Assembly (NCBI GenBank): GCA_031258195.1
Contig: JAIRNF010000058.1
Coordinates: forward strand, 1-64,000
Length of the DNA stretch: 64,000 bases
Reading direction: 5' to 3'
DNA from: Prevotellaceae bacterium
Lineage (GTDB): Bacteria; Bacteroidota; Bacteroidia; Bacteroidales; UBA932
The position numbers and the translations under genes are program-made. The notes beneath the pieces were generated by a model. The model worked only from the letters and a program-made list of their open reading frames with translations. It did not search any database and was not told where the DNA came from. This document shows, piece after piece, positions 46,405 through 55,731 of this stretch. How positions within the stretch are numbered: the first letter of the stretch is position 1; each line of letters begins with the position of its first letter.

Positions 46405-47631
46405 ATGAAGCCATTACGCAAACTTCTTGATAAAATGAAACCCACTTTCTCTAAAGGGGGAAAGTTAGGCGCGTTTCATTCGACATTCGATGCGTTTGAG
46501 ACCTTCCTTTTTGTACCAAAAACTACAACAAAGGTAGGTAGCCATATTCGTGATAGTATAGATCTTAAGCGTACTATGAGTGTGGTTATTCTTGCGCTGG
46601 TTCCGGCGCTGTTGTTCGGAATGTGGAATACAGGTTATCAACATTTCTTATCAATGGGGCAGGAGGTAACCTTCTGGCAAAACGTCTGGTTCGGATTTCT
46701 TAAAATGCTACCGCTTATTGTCGTTTCATATGTGGTAGGTTTAGGTATAGAATTTGCTTTTGCTCAGAAACGCGGGCACGAGGTTAACGAGGGATTTCTT
46801 GTTTCGGGTATGCTTATACCGCTCATTATGCCTATCGACGTTCCTTTATGGATGGTTGCCATTGCAACGGCGTTTGCTGTAATTATCGGTAAAGAAGTGT
46901 TTGGCGGAACGGGTATGAACATCTTTAACCCTGCATTACTTGCTCGCGCATTCGTATTTTTCGCTTATCCATCGCGTATCTCAGGAGATAAGGTATGGAT
47001 AGAGGGGCTGTCAAAAGGCGAAGGCATTATCGATGGTTTTTCCGGAGCGACCCCGCTGGCAATAGCGGGTAGCGGTGTAGGAGAATCGGCGAAAAGCATG
47101 GGCTTCGATCAATTTATGGATCAGCTGCCCTCGGTTCAAGACTTGTTTATGGGATTTATTCCCGGCTCAATAGGAGAAGTTTCTAAAGTAGCGATACTAT
47201 TAGGCGCGGTAATTCTGATACTTACCGGTATTGCCAGCTGGAAGATAATGGTGTCGGGCGTAGTAGGTGTTTTGGCAACAGGCTTGTTGCTTAACTGGCT
47301 GGCGCCCGATGCCGCGGGGGAAAGCCCTAACTACTACATGATGATGCCTGCATACTACCATTTACTAATGGGAGGTTTTGCTTTCGGTATAGTATTTATG
47401 GCTACGGATCCCGTCTCCGCGGCGCAAACCGAGCGGGGTAAATGGATCTATGGTTTGCTGATAGGGGTGATGGTAGTGATAATACGCGTGTTCAATCCGG
47501 CGTATCCCGAAGGAACCATGTTGGTAATTCTGTTTGCTAACCTTATGGCTCCACTTATCGACTACTATGTTGTTGAAGGAAATATTAAGCGTAGGCTTAA
47601 ACGTGTAAAGAAAGCAGTTGCTAAATCTTAA
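46405..47631 (+). CDS. nqrB: Na+-translocating NADH:quinone reductase subunit B
   Basis: A 408-residue membrane subunit with about ten helices. The flavinylation motif GFSGATPLA (Thr about 216) binds FMN covalently. Conserved parts include FLFVPKTTTKVGSHIRDSIDLKRTM, IIGKEVFGGTGMNIFNPALLARAF and MATDPVSAAQTERGKW. It carries part of the sodium path and FMN in electron flow from NqrC side to quinone. Length and order are normal. Confidence 0.97.
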   Translation: MKPLRKLLDKMKPTFSKGGKLGAFHSTFDAFETFLFVPKTTTKVGSHIRDSIDLKRTMSVVILALVPALLFGMWNTGYQHFLSMGQEVTFWQNVWFGFLKMLPLIVVSYVVGLGIEFAFAQKRGHEVNEGFLVSGMLIPLIMPIDVPLWMVAIATAFAVIIGKEVFGGTGMNIFNPALLARAFVFFAYPSRISGDKVWIEGLSKGEGIIDGFSGATPLAIAGSGVGESAKSMGFDQFMDQLPSVQDLFMGFIPGSIGEVSKVAILLGAVILILTGIASWKIMVSGVVGVLATGLLLNWLAPDAAGESPNYYMMMPAYYHLLMGGFAFGIVFMATDPVSAAQTERGKWIYGLLIGVMVVIIRVFNPAYPEGTMLVILFANLMAPLIDYYVVEGNIKRRLKRVKKAVAKS

Positions 47632-47665
47632 AGCTACGTGCGTAACTATATAACTACGGAATGTT

Positions 47666-48484
47666 ATGAATAGAAATAGTAATACATACACCATAATGTA
47701 TTCGGCTGTAATGGTTATACTGGTAGCCGCTGGTTTAGCATTACTCTCTATTGCTCTTAAAGGACCTCGACAGGCAAACATTAGGACGGAGAAAATGCGG
47801 AATATTCTAACCTCTTTTGGTAAAGGAGAAGTTCCGAAAGGAAAGGATAAGAACAGCTACATAGAAAAACAGTACGCTACGTACATTGTAGATACTTATA
47901 CTGTCGATGTTAACGGCGAAAAAGTACAAGGCGAGAACGCTTTTGATATTGATATGAAATATCAGCTGTCGCTACCCTCCGAAAAACGCACGCTACCCGT
48001 ATTTGAGGCTAAAGATGGTAATAAAATAATTTATATCCTTCCATTATACGGAACAGGATTGTGGGGACCTATTTGGGGCTACCTTGCTGTAAATAGCGAT
48101 GGTAGTACGGTAGTAGGTTCGGTATTCGCACATAGCGGTGAAACCCCCGGACTGGGTGCGGAAATTGCTACTACTGTATTTTCCGATCGGTTTATTAGCA
48201 AGGAAATATTCGAAGGGAATCAGTTTGTTTCTATCGCGGTAGTTAAACCTGGTAGCTCTGCCGCAACTACACATAATGTGGATGGTATTTCAGGAGGTAC
48301 GCTAACCAGCGACGGCGTAAACGATATGTTACGCGATAACCTTACCGATTATAAGGCATTCTTAATGAAAAACGGTACGAAATTTAAAGCCGCTTCAGTA
48401 CCGGTTGTAGAAGAAAGCGCGGCTACTTCTGTAGAGGGAGAAAATGCCGAAGGTGAAGAAGCAGAACAAGAAGAAACATTATAG
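47666..48484 (+). CDS. nqrC: Na+-translocating NADH:quinone reductase subunit C
   Basis: A 272-residue subunit with one N-terminal helix (YTIMYSAVMVILVAAGLALLS) and a periplasmic FMN domain. The motif GISGGTLTS (Thr about 212) is the site of covalent FMN. Other family parts are LPLYGTGLWGPIWGYLA and GETPGLGAEI. It ends in an unusual acidic Glu-rich tail (about 25 residues after VPVVEESAAT) not needed for the fold. FMN attachment requires an ApbE flavin transferase, which is not in this window. Confidence 0.97.
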   Translation: MNRNSNTYTIMYSAVMVILVAAGLALLSIALKGPRQANIRTEKMRNILTSFGKGEVPKGKDKNSYIEKQYATYIVDTYTVDVNGEKVQGENAFDIDMKYQLSLPSEKRTLPVFEAKDGNKIIYILPLYGTGLWGPIWGYLAVNSDGSTVVGSVFAHSGETPGLGAEIATTVFSDRFISKEIFEGNQFVSIAVVKPGSSAATTHNVDGISGGTLTSDGVNDMLRDNLTDYKAFLMKNGTKFKAASVPVVEESAATSVEGENAEGEEAEQEETL

Positions 48485-48531
48485 ATAATATTGAGTGTTG
48501 AGAGCTTCTCTCGGCTTAAAATATACAGACA

Positions 48532-49182
48532 ATGAGTAAAAGTAATCCTTTATTTTCAGCAAAAAGTCTGAAACTATTTACAGAGCCTCTTAGCGAGGGC
48601 AATCCGGTTACCGTGTTAGTATTAGGTATCTGTTCTGCTTTGGCTGTTACAGTTAAGCTGGAGCCTGCTATTGTAATGGGCTTATCGGTTACAGTCGTTA
48701 CAGGTTTCGCCAGCTTCATAATATCAATGCTTCGTAATACTATCCCGAACCGTATTCGTATCATCGTCCAGCTTGTGGTGGTTGCCGCACTTGTTATTAT
48801 GGTTGACGAGATTCTTAAAGCATACGTTTACGAAGTAAGTAAGCAGCTCTCTGTATTTGTTGGTCTTATCATTACTAACTGTATTATCATGGGGCGCATC
48901 GAAGCATTCGCTTTGGGAAATAAACCTCTGCCTTCTTTAATCGATGGTCTTGGCAATGGTGCCGGTTATGGGTTGATACTTGTTATCGTAGCCTTCTTCC
49001 GCGAGCTGTTAGGTTCGGGCACATTATTCGGAATACAGGTAGTGCCCCAATCATGGTACATTGCTAACGGGGGATTTTACGAGAATAACGGGTTGATGAT
49101 ACTTCCGCCTATGGCGCTGATTGTATTGGGCTTGATTGTATGGGTACATCGTGGCATAAATAAAGAGTTGATAGAAAAATAA
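48532..49182 (+). CDS. nqrD: Na+-translocating NADH:quinone reductase subunit D
   Basis: A 216-residue integral membrane protein with six helices. It has [54 protein letters not shown] and a Cys in ITNCIIMGR that is conserved with its paralog NqrE and, together, holds a membrane [2Fe-2S] centre. Length and gene order match the family. Confidence 0.96.
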   Translation: [216 protein letters not shown]

Positions 49183-49209
49183 ACCGTCATTAAAAGAATA
49201 GAGTAAACT

Positions 49210-49827
49210 ATGGAAAATATCTTAAGCATATTTGTAAAGTCGATTTTTGTCGACAATATGATATTCGCCTACTTCTTCGGGATGTGTTCTTTTTTGGCGG
49301 TGTCGAAGAGTGTAAAAACAGCGATGGGTTTAGGAATAGCGGTTGTCTTTGTACTGCTGATTACTGTTCCTGTTAACTACCTTATTAACGAATACCTTTT
49401 GCTTCCGGGCGCTCTTACATGGATAAGCCCCGATTTTGCTAATGTAGATCTGGGTTTTCTTAGCCTTATCGTATTTATTGCCGTTATCGCTTGGATTGTG
49501 CAAGTTGTAGAAATGGCTGTGGAAAAGTTTACGCCAACGTTATATAATCAGCTTGGTATATTCTTACCGCTTATTGCCGTAAACTGCGCGGTTATGGGTG
49601 CGTCTTTATTTATGAAAGAGCGTGAATACGCTACCTTGGCAGAAGCTACCACGTTTGGTTTTGGCTCTGGTATAGGTTGGTTACTTGCCATCATAAGTAT
49701 TGCTGCTATTCGCGAAAAAATGAAATACTCTCATGTGCCAAAAGCGTTACGTGGACTTGGCATTACTTTTATCCTTACAGGGCTTATGGCTATTGCGTTT
49801 ATGAGTTTCTCGGGCATTAAGCTTTAA
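49210..49827 (+). CDS. nqrE: Na+-translocating NADH:quinone reductase subunit E
   Basis: A 205-residue integral membrane protein, paralog of NqrD. It carries [26 protein letters not shown] (with the first conserved Cys) and [18 protein letters not shown] (second conserved Cys), which pair with NqrD to bind the intramembrane iron centre. Position and length are as expected. Confidence 0.96.
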   Translation: MENILSIFVKSIFVDNMIFAYFFGMCSFLAVSKSVKTAMGLGIAVVFVLLITVPVNYLINEYLLLPGALTWISPDFANVDLGFLSLIVFIAVIAWIVQVVEMAVEKFTPTLYNQLGIFLPLIAVNCAVMGASLFMKEREYATLAEATTFGFGSGIGWLLAIISIAAIREKMKYSHVPKALRGLGITFILTGLMAIAFMSFSGIKL

Positions 49828-49869
49828 TAATAAATCCGCAGTTAGAGAATTGAAAATATAACCATTACT

Positions 49870-51123
49870 ATGGATACACAGGATACACAGCTAATAATAG
49901 TCGCCGTTGTCGCATTTTTAATCGTCATAATGATGCTTGTGGGGTTATTGCTCTATATCAAAGCAAAGCTTTCTCCTTCGGGTACAGTTACAGTTGACAT
50001 TAACGACGGCGAAAAGACGATTACGGTAAATCCGGGGGGAACCATACTATCAACGCTTAGCGAAAATAAAATCTTTTTACCCTCTGCTTGCGGCGGCGGC
50101 GGGACTTGCGGTATGTGCAAATGCCGTGTAATAGAGGGGGGGGGAACCATTCTCCCTACAGAAACGGGGTTTTTTACGCGCAAGGAACAGAATAGTAATT
50201 GGCGTTTAGGCTGTCAGGTAAAGATAAAAGAGAACGTACGGATAGCCATTCCCGAAGAAGTACTGGGTATTAAAAAGTGGGAGTGCGAGGTGGTTTCTAA
50301 CCATAATGTGGCGACTTTTATTAAAGAGTTTGTAGTTAAGCTGCCCGAAGGAGAACGCTTAAAGTTTAAATCGGGTGGGTACATACAGATAGATATTCCT
50401 GAGTGCGAGGTTGACTTTAAGAATATTGATGTAGAGTCTGAATATCGCGAAGATTGGGATCATATGAAAATATGGGATTTAAAGATGGTAAATCCCGCGC
50501 CTACATTCCGCGCGTATTCTATGGCTAACCATCCCGCGGAAGGTAATATTATTATGCTTAATATTCGTATTGCGACTCCGCCTTGGGATAGAACCAAAGG
50601 AACATTTATGGATCTAAATCCGGGAGTTTGCTCGTCATATATCTTCTCTCGCAAACCTGGCGATAAGGTGACTATTTCTGGTCCCTACGGAGAGTTCTTC
50701 TTACGCGATACGGAAAACGAAATGATGTTCGTTGGCGGCGGCGCGGGTATGGCTCCCATGCGTTCGCATATTTTCCACCTATTCCATACCGTTAAAACGG
50801 GGCGTAAAGTTTCATTTTGGTATGGCGCACGCTCACGGCGCGAGATATTCTACGAAGATCAGTTCCGCGCCATAGAGAAAGAGTTTCCTAACTTTAAGCT
50901 CACCATTGCTCTTTCTGAGCCTAAACCTGAAGATAACTGGGATGGTCCGGTAGGTTTTATCCATCAAGTTATATTCGATCAGTATTTAAAAGAGCACGAT
51001 GCTCCCGAAGATATCGAATACTACCTTTGCGGTCCTCCGATGATGAATTCTGCCGTTACCAATATGCTGGATAACTTAGGTGTTCCTGCGGAAATGGTAA
51101 TGTTCGATGACTTTGGCGGATAG
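49870..51123 (+). CDS. nqrF: Na+-translocating NADH:quinone reductase subunit F
   Basis: A 417-residue subunit that takes electrons from NADH. N-terminal helix (LIIVAVVAFLIVIMMLVGLLLYI), then a plant-type ferredoxin domain with Cys at 74, 80, 83 and 115 (ACGGGGTCGMCKC, LGCQV) for a [2Fe-2S] cluster. A FAD/NAD-binding reductase domain follows, with FRAYSMANHP (FAD), VGGGAGMAPMRSH and YYLCGPPMMN (NADH). The last residues DDFGG are typical. The gene contains a run of nine G at about 50146-50154 coding IEGGGTI; it is in frame here. A hairpin terminator closes the operon. Confidence 0.97.
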   Translation: MDTQDTQLIIVAVVAFLIVIMMLVGLLLYIKAKLSPSGTVTVDINDGEKTITVNPGGTILSTLSENKIFLPSACGGGGTCGMCKCRVIEGGGTILPTETGFFTRKEQNSNWRLGCQVKIKENVRIAIPEEVLGIKKWECEVVSNHNVATFIKEFVVKLPEGERLKFKSGGYIQIDIPECEVDFKNIDVESEYREDWDHMKIWDLKMVNPAPTFRAYSMANHPAEGNIIMLNIRIATPPWDRTKGTFMDLNPGVCSSYIFSRKPGDKVTISGPYGEFFLRDTENEMMFVGGGAGMAPMRSHIFHLFHTVKTGRKVSFWYGARSRREIFYEDQFRAIEKEFPNFKLTIALSEPKPEDNWDGPVGFIHQVIFDQYLKEHDAPEDIEYYLCGPPMMNSAVTNMLDNLGVPAEMVMFDDFGG

Positions 51124-51148
51124 TTAGTATAAAATTTATAAATATATA

Positions 51149-51180
51149 ATCGCTACTTCAGCATCGGAGTAGCGATTTTT
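51149..51180 (+). terminator. Terminator of the nqr operon
   Basis: ATCGCTACT at 51149-51157 pairs with AGTAGCGAT at 51168-51176 around a 10-base loop, followed by a T run. The remaining 51181-51412 is AT-rich non-coding sequence with no clear motif. Confidence 0.85.
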
Positions 51181-51412
51181 ATGTTTATATATCTCGTGTA
51201 TAGGGTTTATTACTGCTAGCTCATAGGTTGTTTCGTTTGTTGATTTTATATATTAAGAAACCTTTTAACTATCTTAGTTATAGCATCAGAAGCGTTAAAA
51301 AAGGTTAACGGGGCTAGCGAGGGAGGCTTTTTAACTATCTTTATGAACTAATTGTTTGTTTTTTTGTCGATAATTAACAAGGCGCGTAAAGTGAGATTAA
51401 AAATTTTTTATT

Positions 51413-51856
51413 ATGAAAAAGATAGGCTTTATCTTGTTTTTAATGATTACAGCAATATACGTTCAGGGGCAGAATGTTGTTCAAATCAATGACTTAGCCG
51501 GAAAATGGAAGCTGGCTAAAATAGAAGAAGTGCAGGTAAAAAATGATGCTGAAGTGGCTAGTAAGTCATTCACACCTTCAGACTATTCAAATGTAATTTT
51601 CTTCGGAGATTTTGAGGGCTACTCAGATGGTAAGATTTCTTATAGCGTGTCGGAAAATGAACCGGAGAATATTGGTAATATCCAGCTGAATGAAAATAGC
51701 AATGTGGTATTCTTCCATAATAAAAAAATAGGAAGTTACCCATTTGATTTCGGCTGGCGGGCAAAACCCACCAGCTTTTCGATAGAAAGACCTATGAAAA
51801 GGAACCAACAAACCAAAGAAAAAACGTTGGTAAGGTTTTACTACGAAAAGCAATAG
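51413..51856 (+). CDS. Small secreted lipocalin-like protein
   Basis: A 147-residue protein with a signal peptide ending VQGQ (about 20). The mature start INDLAGKWKLAKIEEV resembles the beginning of lipocalin-like Bacteroidota proteins (LxGxWxL). Beta-rich strands follow (VIFFGDFEGYSDGKI, NVVFFHNKKIGSYPF). It lies 24 bases before the Calx-beta surface protein gene. Ligand and function are unknown. Confidence 0.6.
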   Translation: MKKIGFILFLMITAIYVQGQNVVQINDLAGKWKLAKIEEVQVKNDAEVASKSFTPSDYSNVIFFGDFEGYSDGKISYSVSENEPENIGNIQLNENSNVVFFHNKKIGSYPFDFGWRAKPTSFSIERPMKRNQQTKEKTLVRFYYEKQ

Positions 51857-51880
51857 TAAACGTTACTTATGACTTAAATA

Positions 51881-54289
51881 ATGTATCGTATGACTTTAAC
51901 AAGAAGGGCTAGCGTATCGCTAGTATTCTTATCTCTTTTAGCCGTTACGGCGGCTAATGCTCAGTTGGATAATACCCAAACCAACGCGTACATAAAGAAT
52001 GAGTTTATTCAGGCGGGTCTTAACGAGTATGGTTGTTACGGATCATCTAATGGTTCGGTACTACCTGCCGGTTATTATACGCCGGCAAATACGCACGGCA
52101 ATGGGGTGCTGGGTTTTATTTGCTCGCCACAAAATACCTGGCCCGAATTTTATGGAGACTTTATGTTGCCTGGTGCTCCATACGAAGGGTTTAGCGTAAC
52201 ATATACCAGTACTGCCACCGGTCAAACTAAAACCGTAATAAATAGAAAAGACGGTGGAAGCCAAATGCTGCCTCGTACAACGCCTGCTTTTACCTATAAT
52301 CAAGACTATAGCGATGTTACTTGGCACGGTATCTATGCCGGAGTTTTTGAGATCGACTGCCGGTTTAGGCTTGATGGAGCAAGAATTATACATACGACTA
52401 CCATAAAGAATATATCTACCGATACTTATACTGATGTGTACTTTGTGAGAGGCATGGATCCGGATCAGGAAAATGGTGATGGCGGGGGAGTTACGCTGCC
52501 TCCGGAGGTAATATGTTCTTGGGTACCTGATACAAAGAACTTTATTCAAGCTCAGGCGAATGGTTCGCCTGGTAGTTATTCTTGGGTAACGGCAAACGGA
52601 ACTTGCGCTCAGTCGTCTATTTCTTTATACTCTGATGATCCGAATTCAAGGGTAGGAATTTCAGTTGGCTGGTATTCTTTTTTGAATAACCCTGTGCTTG
52701 GATGGGGACCATCTTCTCCCGGGAATTATTATACGCAAGTGGATGAATACTCGAGAACAGAACCCTTTGATTGGTCGATAGAGTTAGCAATTTTTATTGG
52801 AGAAATAGCGCCGGGGCAGTCTAAAGAAGTCGAGCATGAAATTGGCTTAGATCAGCCACCCGTAATCAACTTCTCTACAGAAGGTTTGGATGCTTCGACG
52901 GGAGATTTTTCGCTTACCAAGAGCGAGGGCGAAACGTTTACATATACACTTATTCGCCAATACCAGCTGGAAGAAACCGTTACTGTGGAAGTTGAGCTAA
53001 GCAGCGTGGCTGGTGCGACAGCAGCCGATTTCGACGGTGTTGCTTCTCTACCTAAGACCTATACATCGGTATTCGGACCTAACGAAACAGAAAAAACGAT
53101 CTCGGTTACCGCTGCTTATGATGCCGTTTCAGATGATAATGAAAAATTTCAGCTGGAGATCGCCTCAATAACATCTTCGATAGGAGGGTTAGCGACGTTG
53201 CCTGATAAAGTTTATGGTATTATTAAAGATGTACCATTGCCTGTAGCGAGCTTTGATCCCTCCAGCTGTACGTCGGTAGAAGAAGGTAATGATTGTGTGA
53301 TAACCATTAAGCTAAGCCCCACTCCGTTACCCGAAATTGGCGATGCGGTATTAAACCTTAGCTTTGGCAACGAAGGAACGGCGACTTTTGGCGCGAGCGA
53401 AACGGCGGGGGTGGATTATACTATTACGCCGTTAACAAACATGACTTATGCGAGTGGTAGTACATATGAAATAAGAATTGCTCCGGGGGAAACAACGGCA
53501 ACCTTCCGTTTAAAAGCGTTATCCGATAATATTTATGAACCTGGTAACGAAACAGTAGTTCCTCATTTAACGGTTGTGGGCAATGCCGTAGTAAACCCTG
53601 TTCCTACTAAAATAGCTGTTACTATTGTAGATAAAACAGCGGCTCCGGTACTAAAGATTAATGCTATAGACGAAGTATCGGCTAGCGAGAGTAGCCCGCT
53701 GAATTATATATTGACTTTAGAAGGATCTACATGCTCTGCAAACGTAACGGTACAGTGTACTACGGCGGATGGTTCGGCTATTGCAGGGGCTGATTATGTA
53801 ACAAAAACGGAAACCATAACTTTCGCTCCCGGTGAAACGAGTAAGGCGTTTAGCGTAGAAACGCTCGGCGATAAGTGGCTGGAGGAGGATGAAATATTAT
53901 ATATAAATTTGGCTAATGCTGTAAATTGTACGCTTGCGTCGGCACAAACTAACGGAACGATAAAAGATCGAACCGACGGAACGATTATAGTTGTAAAACA
54001 AACACCGGAAAATAAAGATGCGTCAGAAAATCCACTGACTCATGGCTCTTTCCGTGTCAAATTTAAAGATTCCGACGTAAAAAGTACCCGTCCGGTAAAG
54101 GTAGAATATTCGCTAGAGGGTGGCTCTACGCTTACGCGCGATCATACGGTAGCGCCTACCCCGGTAGGAGAAGCCGTTATTCTTGATGGAGAAAACCATG
54201 TTGATGTGAATATAACAGTAATTGATAACTACCTTATTCAAGGCAATCATTATGTGAAAATAATAATTACGGCAGCGATACTAATATAG
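51881..54289 (+). CDS. Secreted surface protein with Calx-beta domains
   Basis: An 802-residue protein. The signal peptide ends near AANAQ (about 28). The N-terminal domain (about 29-330) has EYGCYGSSNGSVLPAGYYT, WHGIYAGVFEIDCRFRL and YFVRGMDPDQENGDGGGVTLPPE, an unclassified beta-rich domain. Four Calx-beta/Na-Ca-exchanger-type domains then follow (TLIRQYQLEETVTVEVEL; ETAGVDYTITP; SAIAGADYVTKTETITFAPG; DGTIIVV...), whose acidic loops could bind Ca2+. The last domain matches the end of the pseudogene at 40.9 kb (DGTI, FRVKFKDSDV, NYLIQGNHYV) and both stop at the same point, so the family naturally ends there with no T9SS sorting domain visible. It is likely an exported adhesin or matrix protein. 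Confidence 0.7.
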   Translation: MYRMTLTRRASVSLVFLSLLAVTAANAQLDNTQTNAYIKNEFIQAGLNEYGCYGSSNGSVLPAGYYTPANTHGNGVLGFICSPQNTWPEFYGDFMLPGAPYEGFSVTYTSTATGQTKTVINRKDGGSQMLPRTTPAFTYNQDYSDVTWHGIYAGVFEIDCRFRLDGARIIHTTTIKNISTDTYTDVYFVRGMDPDQENGDGGGVTLPPEVICSWVPDTKNFIQAQANGSPGSYSWVTANGTCAQSSISLYSDDPNSRVGISVGWYSFLNNPVLGWGPSSPGNYYTQVDEYSRTEPFDWSIELAIFIGEIAPGQSKEVEHEIGLDQPPVINFSTEGLDASTGDFSLTKSEGETFTYTLIRQYQLEETVTVEVELSSVAGATAADFDGVASLPKTYTSVFGPNETEKTISVTAAYDAVSDDNEKFQLEIASITSSIGGLATLPDKVYGIIKDVPLPVASFDPSSCTSVEEGNDCVITIKLSPTPLPEIGDAVLNLSFGNEGTATFGASETAGVDYTITPLTNMTYASGSTYEIRIAPGETTATFRLKALSDNIYEPGNETVVPHLTVVGNAVVNPVPTKIAVTIVDKTAAPVLKINAIDEVSASESSPLNYILTLEGSTCSANVTVQCTTADGSAIAGADYVTKTETITFAPGETSKAFSVETLGDKWLEEDEILYINLANAVNCTLASAQTNGTIKDRTDGTIIVVKQTPENKDASENPLTHGSFRVKFKDSDVKSTRPVKVEYSLEGGSTLTRDHTVAPTPVGEAVILDGENHVDVNITVIDNYLIQGNHYVKIIITAAILI

Positions 54290-54308
54290 CTTGGTTGATT
54301 TTATGAAT

Positions 54309-54343
54309 AAAAGCGGCTATCATTCATTTTGATATCCGCTTTT
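54309..54343. terminator. Terminator between convergent genes
   Basis: AAAAGCGGCTATCA at 54309-54322 pairs with TGATATCCGCTTTT at 54330-54343 with one mismatch, followed by a long T run on the plus strand. It ends the Calx-beta gene; the convergent LuxR-type gene stops just beyond. Confidence 0.85.
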
Positions 54344-54363
54344 TATTTTTTTTTAGTATAATC

Positions 54364-54930
54364 CTATATTTCGTCGGCAGAAATTAGTCCATTAAGAATG
54401 GCGTAAACAGTCAAGCCTGACACTGTTTTGATGTTAAGCTTAGCCGTTATGTTTTTTCGATGGGTAAGCACCGTATTAAGGCTTATGTTCAGCTTATCGG
54501 CAATGGTTTTATTCATTTCTCCTTTTGCAATAAGCGTCAGAACCTCTTGTTCGCGATCGCTCAGACTTGCCTTACTGTTTTGCGATTTTTGCTGATCGAG
54601 CTTTTCTTCCAGTAAGTCGCTTAATAGATCAAGAAAAGCGGTTTGTTCCAGTGATGTTTTGAGTACCGGAATATTTCCCGAGATGTTGGTAGAACCGTTA
54701 GAAATTACAATAAGCTTATTACGCATGGTGCTTAGCTTATCAAAAAATACAAATAGAACCTCCGCTTGCAAAAAGAGAACATTACAGTGTAACGAATGAT
54801 TTTCCAACGATGATAAATCATTTAGTATTTCTACATTTTTTGAAGAGAAATATTCTTCAAGCAAGGCTTTTAAACCATACGCCTGAGGGAAGTCGGTAGA
54901 TATTATTATGATATGTTTGTCTTTTAGCAA
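54364..54930 (-). CDS. LuxR-type transcription regulator with degenerate receiver domain
   Basis: A 188-residue protein. The C-terminal HTH (about 122-186) is clear: LSDREQEVLTLIAKGEMNKTIADKLNISLNTVLTHRKNITAKL. The N-terminal ~110 residues have receiver-like alternation (HIIIISTDFPQAYGLKALLEEYF, KLIVISNG) but the phospho-acceptor Asp region reads VLFLQAEVLF, lacking Asp. It therefore probably is not switched by phosphorylation. Its ATG lies one base after the stop of the hemerythrin gene, so the two form one operon. It may sense redox or NO through its partner; no kinase is nearby. Confidence 0.85.
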   Translation of the reverse strand: MLKDKHIIIISTDFPQAYGLKALLEEYFSSKNVEILNDLSSLENHSLHCNVLFLQAEVLFVFFDKLSTMRNKLIVISNGSTNISGNIPVLKTSLEQTAFLDLLSDLLEEKLDQQKSQNSKASLSDREQEVLTLIAKGEMNKTIADKLNISLNTVLTHRKNITAKLNIKTVSGLTVYAILNGLISADEI

Positions 54931-54931
54931 G

Positions 54932-55663
54932 CTAGCTCGATTTTATGGTCTTTTCTAACTCCTCAACCATTGGGATTAGTATTTTATTCTCTAAACGAGT
55001 ATGATCTTTTAAATCGTTCTCCAAGCGTGATAGTTCAAAAATAACCGTATTACATAACGATTGATCGTAGTTGCCCGAAAGATATTTAATAAGTATATTT
55101 TTTAAGTCGAACAGCTTTTCATCTACATTGTCATGCTCGCGCTCAAACACCTTAATAGAGTATTCTTTCGACCGTTCTTCGTAAATTTCTTTTGAGTTTG
55201 GCTTGTCTTTAAGTGCTAAAAGCCTTTCAATATACGGAAACGTTTCTTCGTCTTCACGAGTAAGGTGGGCAAGAAGTTCCTGCTTATATTTGGCAAAGAA
55301 TTTCCCTATCGGCTCCATGTTCTTATTATCATCGTTTCCAATACTTTTTATCAAAAAATTCAGATGGTTCTCGATTATCGGTAGCTGCACCTCTCGATAG
55401 TAAACATGTGTCTTACGTAAGTAATCTATCCATTGAGGAATGGAAAAAGACTTCAACTTTTTCTCAGAAAAGTAATTCTCAAATGTAAATGTATTAAGAA
55501 TTGTAGTAAAGAAATCGGCATCAATACCATGCTCTTTACATACAGTCTCAACATCTTTGTCGCCAAAGCCCAATCGAATTCCAAACCGATTAATCAGCGG
55601 AATAAGAAGGTAGTTGTAGCATATTGCATCGGCAAGCTTAGTTTTTGTTGTAATTAGCATCAT
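54932..55663 (-). CDS. ScdA/RIC-type hemerythrin-domain protein
   Basis: About 243 residues from the ATG at 55663. The longer frame starting at 55687 overlaps the -7 motif at 55685-55692, so the shorter start is chosen. The N-terminal ScdA_N-like domain reads LADAICYNYLLIPLINRFGIRLGFGDKDVETVC. The hemerythrin four-helix bundle follows with its iron ligands: ENHLNFL, LLAHLTREDEETFPY, EREHDNVDEKL and LKDHTRLENKILIP. Such proteins bind a di-iron centre and repair iron-sulfur clusters damaged by NO or oxygen. It is co-transcribed with the LuxR-type regulator. Confidence 0.9.
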   Translation of the reverse strand: MMLITTKTKLADAICYNYLLIPLINRFGIRLGFGDKDVETVCKEHGIDADFFTTILNTFTFENYFSEKKLKSFSIPQWIDYLRKTHVYYREVQLPIIENHLNFLIKSIGNDDNKNMEPIGKFFAKYKQELLAHLTREDEETFPYIERLLALKDKPNSKEIYEERSKEYSIKVFEREHDNVDEKLFDLKNILIKYLSGNYDQSLCNTVIFELSRLENDLKDHTRLENKILIPMVEELEKTIKSS

Positions 55664-55684
55664 ATTACCGTGTATTTTACTATG

Positions 55685-55692
55685 CAAAGGTA
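55685..55692 (-). promoter_or_regulatory. -7 promoter element (TACCTTTG) of the hemerythrin/LuxR operon
   Basis: TACCTTTG on the minus strand matches TAnnTTTG. It lies 21 bases before the ATG at 55663 and overlaps an upstream in-frame ATG, which decides for the internal start. Confidence 0.6.
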
Positions 55693-55731
55693 CAAAAGCT
55701 TTATAGCGTTACGCTAGCTAGTAATAGTGAT

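Noticed and set aside
47365..47781. Minus-strand 138-codon frame across nqrB/nqrC
   Set aside because: It is antisense to two canonical Nqr subunits and crosses their junction.
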